Shown here one piece after another: positions 10,164 to 22,100 of a stretch of DNA of 64,000 bases; the first letter of the stretch is position 1; each line of letters opens with the position of its first letter. The translations under genes were made by a program, and so were the position numbers. This DNA is from Dimorphilus gyrociliatus (lineage: Eukaryota > Annelida > Polychaeta > Dinophilidae). Under the pieces are notes generated by a model. It did no database searches, had not been told where the DNA came from, and was given only the letters and a program-made list of their open reading frames with translations. The stretch lies in contig CAJFCJ010000036.1 of the NCBI GenBank assembly GCA_904063045.1, positions 1 through 64,000 on the forward strand. The letters run 5' to 3'.

Positions 10164-11624
10164 ATGGATAAACTATTGATTTGTATCTTATTTATTAATA
10201 GATTTTCCCAGACTTCAACTGGTAATAATTTTAATTGTTTGTATTTAAATCAATTCTGAAGAGTAAAGAGGGCCATATTTTGCAGTTGAATTCATTTCTG
10301 CCCCAACTCGTGAAATTGCCAAACTTGGAGAAAAACTTGCAATAAACTATTATCTTAGTGGTAAGTTGCATGTCTTTCTCTTCATTTCTATATTCTACTT
10401 TCATAATAGAAACAAAGGGAATTAGATTGGAAAGAGTTTATAATCAAACTTATAAAAACATTTACGAAACTCCCAATTTTAATTCATACTACGAAAATAG
10501 ATGGAAAGTGACACCTAGCGGAGAAAGTTCATCTTATTCGTTTATTAATAACAACGTTCAAGAGGTAAGTTATAACAAAGGTCAAGTCAAATCACACATA
10601 CGTACATAAAGTATATTTATATTCCTATGCATCAGATTGATGGTTTTACAATAAACGCTACTATTATGGACGAAAATAGTACTGATTCGAGGATAACTGC
10701 AATAGTCATATATGGTAAAAATTTGTAAAATTTGTCATTCATTAAATATTACTAATTACTCGATTAATGATCTAAGATTCAAATCCAAGATTATTAACAT
10801 ATCCGAGAAATACTCTTATGGAAGGGGAGAAATTTAACGTTTACTGCAATTTTGATATATGGGGTTCAGCTCATATAAGTTTTGAAGTTTTTATGAATGA
10901 TAAACAGCTAAACTCTAATGCAATTATAGTATTTTCTGATGGACTTGTAACTTTGAAAAGTTCAATAATTGCAACTCCAGAAATGAATAATCAAAATTTA
11001 TATTGTCAAGTAAAATTGTTCAGGTCCACAGATGATGTTTTCTCTGCTTTTGAATCTGAAAAATCAGAAAAATTAAACATTGAATGTAAGATTAAAATTC
11101 TCTTGTTAGAAATCATTAAAACTATTAACAAAATAACTTGTAGACAAGGTACGAGATATAAAATTAGCATCCAATTTTAGCAAGTCGGATTCCCAGGCTA
11201 AAACTGGGGATGAAATTGCATGTTCAGCAACAGGAAATCCTATTCCAAAATATGAATGGAGAGAGGTATGGCAGCTCTCTAGCTTCATTATTATTTACTT
11301 TTTATTAAAAATCAATAAAAGTAGTATTATTCATTCTAAAGGCATCTTCATCAGCTATTTTAACAACTAATTCAAAACTTATAATTAAAGAGGAGTGGCA
11401 AGGTAAAAAATATTTTGTATGCACTGCTTGGAATATTGTTGATGGAGAAAGAAATTCCATAACAGAACGTATTTCTCTTACAATTCCAGAGAGTGGTAAG
11501 TTAAACGACAAAAATATCATCATATCCTGTCTAAATTTTCTTTTCAGATGGTGCACCAATCAATAATAGAGTAGAAATGATTCTTATCTATTCCATCCCT
11601 ATACTATTATCCATATTTTTCTGA
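10164..11624 (+). CDS. Immunoglobulin-superfamily cell-surface protein, probably GPI-anchored
   Basis: Eight exons join in frame: 10164-10221, 10286-10360, 10410-10564, 10636-10714, 10777-11085, 11144-11265, 11342-11495 and 11548-11624; introns are 49-76 bp. Exon 1 is a signal peptide (MDKLLICILFINRF). Three Ig-like domains follow. The first (exons 2-4) is divergent and lacks the Cys pair. The second (exon 5) has FNVYCNFDIW ... LYCQVKL. The third (exons 6-7) has EIACSATGNPIPKYEW ... YFVCTAWN, a classic I-set/C2 pattern. The protein ends in a hydrophobic stretch (MILIYSIPILLSIFF) with no cytoplasmic tail, which is typical of a GPI-attachment signal. Likely an adhesion or recognition protein on the cell surface; partner unknown. 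Confidence 0.8.
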
Positions 11625-12767
11625 GCGATGCATAGCTGTGACCTTCACCCTGGCCGTATATCCAAACAATATTGAGATTAATTACTTTTGAATACAATTT
11701 GTATTGAATGATCACATTTTAATACTATTTAAATAAAAAACAGGAAGAATATTACACAATAGCCTACTTGACATTCATTGTAACGTAAATAATATAATTG
11801 AAAAGTAATACATGATTAGATGAATTAATAATTGGTTCATTGTTTTTGTTTGCGCGCATGCGCGATCATCTTTTTATCTGTTTTTGTTGACTTTATTCGA
11901 AACTTTTATCTCATATTTGGACTAGATTTGTTGTATCCTCAACACCATTTTTCAATGTTATCTGTTTTTTCATTGAATAATTAATTAATAATTAAAGAGA
12001 TGAACAATACTTAAAGTTTTCAAAACTATTACCTTTATGACTACGAATTATGAATGTGAAGGTAATATAAATGTACTAATTAAAGTAATTTTTGGAATAA
12101 GCAGTATATTCCAAGAGACTTGGATTTGAATATTAGACAGTCTATAAATAGCCTCTATATCAAGACAGCTGCATTAACTACAGAATCTTCAAAAGTTAAT
12201 TGTTATATATGAATATGAATATTTGATAAAATTAAATCATTAACAAAATCATTCAATTTTCATCATATCTATAAAACTGATATTGTGTTAACCAAAGGCT
12301 ACAGCTGCTATAGATAGAGAATTTTGATAGAAAAAAATAACAATTGTTTGTTGATTCTTTAATAGAGCTATGCAAACATTATTTGGATTTATTCACTAGA
12401 GAAAGGATTTCCATTAAAAAATCACAATATATTTGTCGTTTGTTTGATTATCAATGTTGTAAAGAGGGTTTGTGAATATTTGATGGAGTATAGTACTTGA
12501 ATCTATTATGATAACAAAATCATATTTTTTTCATCTGAAATTTTACTCTAAATCAATTTTAAATATGAATTTTTTCATAAACAAAATAAAAAGCTCTAAA
12601 GGCCTATATAAAATATTTATGTCCTATTAAATTTATTCAGCGTTAGAGTTATTTAACTCTGAATACGAAATTTTATTCGTTCAATTTTTTTGAATAGATT
12701 TAGGCTTATATGTATAAATCTATTCAGTAAAGTAATAATACATTATTGAAATGTAAGTTAAGTATAA
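11625..12767. other. Gap without a supported gene
   Basis: Very AT-rich intergenic sequence. The only notable feature is a short GC island, a run of alternating CG/CA near 11852-11864 (GCGCGCATGCGCGATC). Promoter elements of the next gene may lie here, but no specific site can be supported. Confidence 0.5.
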
Positions 12768-12845
12768 ATGGTAACAGAAAAAAGTGGTGATAAACACCTG
12801 AGCAGTTCGAAAAAAGAGACAAGAAAAAGAGATCTAATTGAAAGA

Positions 12846-13762
12846 ATGTTGACAATAATTTTAGTAATTTTTTGTAAATTAATTTATTCATCAGAACTTG
12901 ATTGTAAAGATAGAAAAGTGATGATATCAGATCCAGTTAAATTTCCAAATAATAAATTTTCCCAGTATAGACAATATTACTTGGATCGGGGACATCTTAT
13001 GAGATTAACACCTGGAACTAATGCTTTTTTATGCGGTAATCCAAATACTTGCTGGGTTCAAGTGGATTTGAGTGAGTACTTGAACAAATTCTTTTTTTCT
13101 TTTTATTCAAATTTCAAATAATCTGATCCGCTTGTAGCCGATGTTTACATTATACATGGTTTTGACATGAGAGGAGGAAGGGGAAAGTATACTACAACTT
13201 TTAAGGTTGGTTATGGAATATCTTCTGTCCAGTGGATGAGAGATAATTCTAGTAATACTTTGGTAAGATGTTTATTTGAAATAATTCTAAAAATCAAGCA
13301 TTTAAAAATTGTTATTCAAAAATTAAAAAACAAAAGATTTTTCATGGTAATACCGATGCTAACAAATATTCAATTTTACATCATGAATTGCCAAATCCCG
13401 TTGAAACGAGATATTTCAGAATTTTTCCAATTACTGGTGCAGATCGTCCAGCTGTTGCTGTTGAACTTTACGGTTGTCGTAAGTATTTTTCAGTATGGTA
13501 TTTTTTATGTATTCAAACATTTCATCAATTCAAACAATCCATTGAAAAAGTATTTCCAATAATTACACACTTTTGGATTAAGAATTTATGAAACAATAGA
13601 TGTTTCTTGACATTTTTAACAGAAAAAAAGGTCTATTCACAATACGCATTGTTTATACATTTTGTGGTAAATAACCTATATGGAATAGAACTTAGGCCTA
13701 TATTGGAAAGTTTAAAATATTTAAAATCCCCTGCTTTCAGATTAAAAAGTACAAAGTTTTAA
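12846..13762 (+). CDS. Secreted single F5/8 type C (discoidin) domain protein
   Basis: The frame is open from 12768, but ATG 12846 directly precedes a signal peptide (MLTIILVIFCKLIYSS), so that start is preferred. Exons 12846-13071, 13138-13262 and 13337-13478 join in frame and encode one discoidin/coagulation F5/8C domain of about 150 residues: TCWVQVDL, YIIHGFDMRGG, then IFHGNTDANKYS, ETRYFRIFPI, and the terminal VELYGC. The paired Cys at start and end fit the fold. A last exon of 13623-13762 ending in TAA is plausible but unverified. F5/8C domains bind lipids or glycans at cell surfaces. A secreted lectin-like role is inference. Confidence 0.75.
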
Positions 13763-14026
13763 GGCAGTGTAGAAATGAAACAATTCACTTGCAAAATGCA
13801 TTGTTTATCAGTTTTTATTATTAATATAGTTTTTAGGTTTTTATGTGATATTTTCATAAGGTTGTGGGACCTTACAATTAGCAAAAAAACAAAAGAATGG
13901 CATTCAATGAAAATGAATTTTCTATTTTTAACATGAATTGTTTAGTTGGAAGTCTTCTAAATATTTATTTGTTGTTTTCCAGCATTTTCTAATCAATTTT
14001 TAATTCAAAGCTTTTTTATAAGCCTA
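13763..14026. other. Short gap at the 3' end of the truncated receptor-like gene A
   Basis: No LRR, LRR-cap or transmembrane coding is visible on the minus strand here, where the paralogues would continue. Only AT-rich sequence is seen. Confidence 0.5.
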
Positions 14027-17000
14027 TCAAATTAAAAATACAAAAGTATTTTGAATGGTGATTTCAATACAGCAATAACAACAAAAATAAACAGTACCGC
14101 AATGAATTTCATCTTCATTATTAAGGCAATGATTAATACCATCGCATACAAGTTCTATAGATATACAAAACTTTCTCTGCCTGCATAAATATTCATCTTT
14201 CTTACAATAACTTTTCCGACAATCTTTCAATTCGAAAAGCGCGTTGCTCTAATTGATTATTATATTTCCAAGGGAATTATACTCTAAAAGGCAGGATTTA
14301 TCAATTTTCTTTTTCTTTATTCTTTTGGCGAAAGATTTATCAATTGCATTCTCATTTCCGCAAATTTTGTCAGAAGAATCGAAACAATGTCTTTCGTTGT
14401 CGCAAATGAAATTATTCTTTACGCACTGATTGTTTTTACATTGCCTTTTGTTTGGAAAATTCATCAAATTGTTGACAAACAAAACAAAAATGTCCCTATT
14501 TATTGTATTACTTGCTATCCGAAATGTTGCATATCTCTCTCTCTAAACAATCAAACATTGTATTGAAGATTTTATCCTCTTAAAGAAGAAGAAAATCAAT
14601 GCTTACTACAATTGACTTCATCGAGTCCGTAGGGGCAATCATTGACAAAATCGCATACCAATTTATAATTGATTGTCATATTTTCATATGGAAAACAATA
14701 GATACGCACTTCTATAGATTCGCATCCTCTTTCATCTTCTCCAAATGGACAATCACTATCTCCGTTGCAAGTATAAGTAATATTTGTAAATATTTCACTT
14801 TGGCAGCAATAGAAACTATTGATAGGAATATTTGTTTTATTGAATTCAGAGTCAAAATCATTTTTAGCCTTTACATCCGGATGACTGACTAATAAAATTC
14901 AAAAGAATTACCGTTACATAATCATTAAAAATATATATACTACTCAATCTTTGGCAAATATGAAATTTATTTGTTGCAGTTTTGCAGTGTATTCGAAATA
15001 TTAACCAGTCTATTTGAAATGACTTAGAAAAAAGTATTTGGAAATATAATCAACATACCGTATTGTATCAGTTTCTCGTTGTCTCGAAGTACCTGACAGA
15101 AATAGAGAAACAACTTGAACAGTTTGCACATGAACAAAAGAAAAAAAATGAAAAATTTTCCAACCGGTAAGAATTGTTAGCAGACGCTTTCCTGATACTC
15201 AACAATTCTACTATGTCTAATATGATATTTGAACTGTAATTCTACATCATATGCAGAATTCTGAAGCAATTTAATAATTTATTCATAATTGTTTGTTTGT
15301 TTGTTTGTTTGTTTGTTTATTTATTTATTACGTATGGTAAATTTTCATATAGATATTTTGGAAAAAAAGAAAATGGCACTTTTGTTAAATAATTTTATCA
15401 TTTTTTTTCCTTTTCATTAATACTTTAACATTTAAAAAAAAAGAAAAATATAAATAAAGAATGATTGTCACGTGATAAGTATATTACTATTGAATATTGG
15501 TAGGCCTATAAATTTTTCAATTTTCTCTAACATTAAAAGATTTATTTGTATAAATGATAAAGCTTGTACAAGATTTGTAGATGAAAATTCGGCCAAAGTT
15601 AAATTTCTCCTTTCGCAGTCTTCCTTTACTTTATAGATATCTAGATATTGATTATGATTGTAGATAAAATAGCACACGTGATCAAAATAGAAGTTATTCG
15701 TGTCGTTACAATCTTCGAATTCTGAAAAAGCGTTGAATAATTCAAAAAAATTTCAAATAAACGTTCCAAAACCTTGTGGAATGTTTGAACAATTGAATAA
15801 CAACGTAAATTGAGTTCTATAGAAATTTAAAATGTATAAATGAATAAAAAACAGTTGAATGGAAATGAAAATGATACTTGTCATCAAATTTATTTATCGA
15901 ACAATCAGTAAGAATTGAAGCGTTTTTTCTGCATTCAAGCAAGTATGAATTTGAAAATTGATAATTTACTTTTCATGTTTTAGATTGTAAATTAAAATGT
16001 TGAAAACCAAAACTTTTACAAATAATTTCAATTTCGTTTGAACTAAAATAAGTGAATGAATGAAATTGCATTCCTTTTAATAGTGAGATTTGTCCTGAAA
16101 AGTAATTAAGATGAACATGATCTAGATATGGTAAAAGAATAATATTTCCATCCAGTAGTAACAGAGATGGTTTTGCGTCTGCAATAGATAAGACTTGTAT
16201 CTTATTTGTATATTATGTCAAGTAATTATTGTCAATTATACTTCTTCTAAACCTATAAGCTTTAATCACGTGGAAATATTCAATGTCGCTCATTGGTTCA
16301 TACCGACAATTTGAAATTAACAAATTAGAGCTATTACAATAGAATTTATAGCTATTCTAAATATTTAAATGAATGAAAATATAAAATATAAAATTCTTTT
16401 CATTGAGAGAAGTGGTGTGAAACTTTTGATATTTGAAGGTCAAGTTCACTACCGACTTCTCTCTTATTTTTGTTATACTAAATATTTGAATTTTTACTTT
16501 AAAGCTAACTGTTTGAATTTCACAATGAGACGACCTAATTGTTGTCAGAAAATGAATAATGAGCCTGCAGAATGGAATACCATCAACTATCTGATTCAGA
16601 AGTGGAGGCTTAATCCCAAAAAGTTTTTGATATAAAATAATAATCCGTATACATTTCAAACATTTTTGAATAAGAAAATGTTCTTTGTTTATTAATTCCT
16701 ATCTTTTCAAAAGCTACATCTAAAACCATATATAACCATATTTAATATATTTATAAACAAACCAACATAGATGAATTATCATACCTCTAAATTGTTGATC
16801 TGTGCAAAGTAGAGTACTCATTTCAATTCCTATTTTCGTATCTTCAATTATCGTATTTTCATTTAGTACAACAAAACGGTCATTTGAAATATTTAAACTC
16901 TCCCTAGCCCTAGTTTCCTCCAAGTAGAATGAACTCTTATTGCAAAATATCAATAGAAATTCAGCTTTTCCAATAATTGGATAGATATTTTTTGGTGTTT

Positions 17001-17558
17001 TTAAAAATAATTTTAACATCATCGTCGTTTCCCTTAGAGCGATGATATTTAAATAAGAGAGAGGAAGAAAAGCGACAAACAATGAAAAGGTAAAAAAACT
17101 GTAAAGAATGTACAAACAATTGACATTCTTTTTAAAACATTTCAAACAAAGTCCCGTGTTAATTTCATGCTTTTCAATTAATGAACTATTTTGATTGGAT
17201 AATGAAAAATCAATATTATTTCTTTCTACATTTCTTTGAATATTATTTACATTTGAAAATTTGAATCAATTTTAGAGTTATTAACTCTATGATTAGTTGT
17301 AGGAACATAGTAATATCCGCAAGGATAGGAATTGGAATGAATTGAATCGTAATCAGCTTCTTTGCACAAAATATTACTTTGTTCAATAGATAATTGTTTA
17401 TAGGCAATGGAAAAGAATTCTCCGCCTTGAATGTCAAAAATTAATAATCCTTCAACATAACTCTCTTCTTCTTTCGTCAATCTTATATTCAATTTCGCTC
17501 CGACTCTATCGTTCAATAAAGAAGATAATAAAATGAATAGGTTAAAAAAAGTGAACAT
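14027..17558 (-). CDS. Gene A: SRCR-CTLD-LDLa protein lacking LRR and 7TM
   Basis: Minus-strand exons show, in order: signal peptide (17558, MFTFFNLFILLSS) and a divergent SRCR region (17558-17250, about 17100-16790 and 16640-16400); a clearer SRCR segment (about 16190-16000) containing GQISLLKGMQFHSF and IICKSFGF; its C-terminal Cys strand (about 15960-15890, LLECRKNASILTDCS); the start of a C-type lectin domain (about 15720-15530, HVCYFIY ... DCERRNLTLAEF); and at least four LDLa modules at about 14840-14590 (two), 14450-14360 and 14220-14095, for example LVCDGINHCLNNEDEIHC. The order is that of genes C, D and E, but coding stops after the LDLa part. It is either a secreted relative or a decayed truncated copy. 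Exon joins between 17.2 and 16.2 kb are uncertain. Confidence 0.6.
15289..15329. repeat. (GTTT)n/(ATTT)n microsatellite
   Basis: About seven GTTT units followed by ATTT units, probably inside an intron of gene A. Confidence 0.85.
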
Positions 17559-17725
17559 TTCGCCGTTTCTCTAATATTTAAAGATATTTTTCGCGTTTAA
17601 ATTGTATTAAAGTCATGGAATAGATAATGAATTCAATTTACAATAATTGAATTGTTATTTATTTGGCCAATCAGCGTCATTTCTATTCTTCGTGATGATA
17701 AAAAGGCCTAGTCTTACAATTTCTC

Positions 17726-18631
17726 CTATTTCGATTGTTTACGAGTAATCCTTCTAAAGAGATGAATGTAGAATTGTTTTGTTTGACTTCTTATAGATGC
17801 TTTAGTATAGCCGTGAACAAGAGGATTTATCATTGAATTTGAGAGAGTGATAGCGGCAAGTATATCTCCGAATTTGGTGTCTTTTAAACTCATGTTATTA
17901 TCCCTATGAAAATAGATAACAGTATTTGCAGATAGCATTGCCCAAAAGATAAAATTGATTACCAATAAAGAGGTTAGAACTCTTATATTACTACCTTGAG
18001 ATTTAAAATTTAATCCATTCGGTATATTAGAGACAATTTTTCTTCTATGCTTCCTTATCGCTCCCAGTATTGGAATATACAATAATAGACTAACAACAGA
18101 ATTCGGCAGGGCTACGGTAAACGTCCAAAAGTAGAGAAATGAAAAAGGAACAACACTTGTAATATAACACTCAAAAGTGGTGTTTTTTCTATTAAATGTA
18201 TTATATAGATTCCAACCCATACTTGGAAATGAACTAAACAGACACTCAATTAACCATAAGCTAATAATCAGGGCAAAAGCTTTCTTCATCGTCCACATTT
18301 GATTGAATTGTAAAGGTTTTACAACTGCCATAAAATTTTCGAATGTAATAAAAGTTAGCGTAAATGATGATATTGCAACTACCATCATAACAAATTGAGT
18401 TAAAATGAGACAACTATAGAAATTCTCTTCATTTCTTTGCAGTAGAAAGTAAGATGATAAGCTAATTGAGTACAAAACATCTGTAAAAGTCATTGCAGTT
18501 ACACCAAAGTTTTGTAATTTACGTATATCTTTATTTATTATACGAATGACAATTAAATTGCTGTTTAACGCCAAACCAAAAAATTGAATAAAACATTGAA
18601 GAAACAATACAACAGTTTTGCTAATATCCAT
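17726..18631 (-). CDS. Intronless class A-like GPCR (paralogue 1 of 3)
   Basis: A single 301-residue exon from ATG 18631 with seven hydrophobic segments. It is clearly related to the receptors at 51349-52257 and 53384-54358: shared GVTA(M/L)(T/S)FTDVLYSI in TM2, (F/L)ITFENFMAVVKPL after TM3, SFLYFWT in TM5, LLLYIPIL, and NSMINPLVHGYTK in TM7. The DRY motif is replaced by ENF and the Tyr of NPxxY by His, so activation switches differ from the canonical type. It lies between the 5' ends of gene A (-) and gene C (+). An orphan chemosensory or peptide receptor is plausible; the ligand cannot be named. Confidence 0.85.
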   Translation of the reverse strand: MDISKTVVLFLQCFIQFFGLALNSNLIVIRIINKDIRKLQNFGVTAMTFTDVLYSISLSSYFLLQRNEENFYSCLILTQFVMMVVAISSFTLTFITFENFMAVVKPLQFNQMWTMKKAFALIISLWLIECLFSSFPSMGWNLYNTFNRKNTTFECYITSVVPFSFLYFWTFTVALPNSVVSLLLYIPILGAIRKHRRKIVSNIPNGLNFKSQGSNIRVLTSLLVINFIFWAMLSANTVIYFHRDNNMSLKDTKFGDILAAITLSNSMINPLVHGYTKASIRSQTKQFYIHLFRRITRKQSK

Positions 18632-18639
18632 ACTTAAAC

Positions 18640-19162
18640 ACTTCTATTGCAGTTGACTATTGGTGAAAAAATTATAAAATGTGCTGACAAATATTTACAT
18701 CTTCATTTATTATACATTAATTTTTTCCTGTATTACATTACGTAATTACTTTTCGGAGAATTTTTACAGTGTTTGCAGCGACATCTAAAGAATTTTTTGT
18801 CAATAAATAATTAGCCTTTATTGTAGCTGATAAAATAATCATGAAATTATTAGTGATTTAATGGACTAGTTAAAGGTAATTTAATATCAATTTTTACTTT
18901 AACATCTACGCGGTGAATTGACGTTTCCGACGCTCTAATGGACATGTCACTCATCAATAATTGTTAACTATATTTTATCAGTAATGGAATATTTAATGAA
19001 ACAGAGTGATAGAAGAGTTTTGATAGGCTATTGGTATTATTTTACAGTTGGTCATTATATTATTACCTCTACTCTGTATACTAATTTCATATAAGTAAGC
19101 TTTTAAGGTAATTGTTTGCCCTCTTTCGCCATTTTTTCTACTTTACCCTCGACGCATTTAGT
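18640..19162. promoter_or_regulatory. Intergenic upstream region shared by the minus-strand GPCR and gene C
   Basis: About 530 bp between two divergent start codons. It should hold both promoters, but I see no specific motif beyond AT-rich tracts, so this rests on gene arrangement only. Confidence 0.3.
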
Positions 19163-22100
19163 ATGAAAATATTAATAAATGCAATATTCTTTTTCAAATA
19201 TGTTAATTTACAACATTTGATATCTTCCGATGAAGTTATATACAAGTTCTTTAATGAAAGTAAACTATGCAATGAATACTCTTGCAGAGGACATCTTAGA
19301 ATTCAATCAAAAGATGTTGTCTTTATACCATCTTTCATTGAGAGTAGAAAGAATAGAAACTCATTTGGATCAATTTGCATTAAAATGGGATACGATTATT
19401 TTAACGCATTCGCCTATGAATGTTCATATAAAAGTTTTAAAAAATATCAAAAATTTCAATTTGTATGTGTAAAACTCACGGAATGTTTTTTCCTTACTAA
19501 GGAATTTGGTCTTGATAAAAACCAATATTCATACTGTCTTCAATGCTTTAAAGTAAATAAAGTTTGTGAGTACAATAATTCAAATGATTCACATACATTT
19601 CAATCAATTTTGAAAAATTCTCTTCTATTTATTCAAGTATTATATACAACAATAGTTGAAAATGATATTCAACATAAACAAGATCAAATTTATACAAGAT
19701 TTAATAGAACATCTTACCTTTTTACATTAACAATTAAGGATAAATTAAGGGAATTATGCCTACAAGGATTTCATTCAAACAAGGCTAATTTTTTAAAAAA
19801 AGATGAAATAATTCATCCAAATGATACATTTATCTTTACAGATAAATTTGAAAGAATTGCTTTTAATAAGAGTCTTAACTACAATCTTAAATGTCCTAGA
19901 TTTACAAGATTCAATAGAAAATTTCAATTAATCAATTCATCAGTAGTTTATGAAGGATTTGTCAACAGTAGTGCTGTCTTATCTTGGATAAATCATACTC
20001 CCAAAATGATAACTCTTAATCTATATAAAACTCTTAATTCATCATTTATAAATTATGTAAGAGCAGGATGTGAACAATTTTCCCTCTCATTTCTAGGCAA
20101 TCCGTATTTAATAGCAAATAAAGAGTACTCTTCTCAAAGTGCCTTCTTAAAGCCTGAAAGTACATATTGCTTTGGAAAATCTCTAAAACTTTCCGAATGC
20201 TATTTCAAATACGAAGACAGTTATACTCCAGTTACAATGGTCTCTTTACAATGTTCAAAGAAAGTGAACATCACGAAATCTTCAATATCTTTAAAAACAA
20301 TTATTCACGGTTCCCTCTCTATCTTTTATAAATAATCCTTAAAAAATATTCCATTGTTAACTTTCTTTAGGCTATGAATTACATTTTTTGCAAATTGAGC
20401 CTATATACTCAATTAATGATGGTGAAATTTTTGGATTATTAATTACAAAACATAGAGGTGTTTGGTTTGATGTATCAGCACATAAATTTACAAGACATAC
20501 AGCAAATGTAAGTTTATATAATAGTCTTTACATATTAATAACTTTCAAATGCTATCAGACAATTTGCTCAACTTTTGGCTACACATCTGGATATTTGTCA
20601 TACTTCAAGAGCGATAAAATGGTATTAAGAGGACAGATATTTTCAATAGCCTGTAGTAGAAATGCAACGACGCTTCACGATTGCTCTTTTGAAAATTTCT
20701 TTCATAGAAAATTATATTATCATCTTTTTCGCAATTATATTCTTGAAACTAAGCTAAGATGTTCAATGGAGAAGCGTCTAGGTCGAATTATTTCAAGTTT
20801 ATTCCATAAATTAGAATAATAAACAAAAAAAAATATATTCATCTACAGATTGTACTGATATTGCAGAGGCAAAGACAGCATTTTCTATTGAATACAACTG
20901 TTACTATCTCTTTCAAACTAAAGAATTAGCAACTATAGATACTCAAAGAGAATATTGTAAAAATTATGATTTAAAACTGTTTTCACCATATTCAAATCTT
21001 GATATAATAAGAATTCACCATTTGAGTAGCACTGTCTGGTATAAACAATATTATTTTGGTATTATTCAAAGACTCTTTTGTAAATATCTCTCTTTTTTCA
21101 ATTAACAAAAGTTTTTTCAAGGTATTGGCATAAAGAAAAAAATGATACACAAATATTGGGAAATCGATATAAACGAGTACAACATACCAATAGCTTTAAT
21201 AGAAAAAATGTGGAATACTAACCAGTAAACCTGTCTAATTATTTTACTTGGTTTCATAAACTGTTCTAAATCAATACAAAGGGATTTTAGAGAGAAAGAC
21301 TCTTGCGTTTATTATAAAGCAGAGATAGATAAACTACAGTTTTTCTATAAAGACTGTGACAAATTCCAGAGTAAAACTTTCATCTGCAATAGTCATATTG
21401 GTTTGTCAAATATTGAAAGAATCTTAACCTTTACTACTCTATTTATCTTTTTAGATCCAACACCCAAAAGTCCAGAAATCAGATTATGCAATGACAATCA
21501 AATACAATCAGAAGGTGTTGTTTGTAACAATTACACCTTTCTCTGTAAAATTGACAAGATTTGCATCAGTGCAACTTTAAAATGTAACGGAAATATTGAT
21601 TGCTTTGATAAAACTGATGAAAACAATTGTTCATACCAATATAAAAAATTTATTCATCCAAAAACCAGAAATCTTATCAATTCTTTTTACCTGTGTGATT
21701 TTTTTCAAAATTATCCACTAGGAGAGGATGAAGAGTTTTGTTGTATAGATTAATAAATTCTATCTATGATTTTTCTATCTATATTAAAAATGTTATCTTA
21801 TCTATTTATAGCATTTCCAAACTGTAAAGATACTGAAAAGTAACTTATTCAATTGTATTTAAATTCTTTTGAAAAACAACAAAAAATAATTACAGGAAAT
21901 GCTCAAATTATGAATGTATCAATTCAGCAAAATTCTGTGATAATAACAGAGATTGTGTTGATTTTAGTGATGAAAATTGCTCTCAAGGTTTGTTTAAATG
22001 AATATCAAAAATTGAAAGGAAATATGTAGAATTGGATCTTTTTAAAAGGAATTTGTGGTGAACACCAATTCAAATGTTCAAGTAGCAAGTGTATTCCAAA

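Noticed and set aside
14599-14892. Plus-strand frame of 97 codons
   Set aside because: It is the antisense of two LDLa modules of gene A, which have the full Cys and acidic pattern on the minus strand.
15289-15329. CRISPR-like short repeat
   Set aside because: A simple GTTT/ATTT microsatellite in eukaryotic DNA without spacers.
16369-16635. Plus-strand frame of 88 codons
   Set aside because: Antisense to an SRCR-like exon of gene A; no motif of its own.
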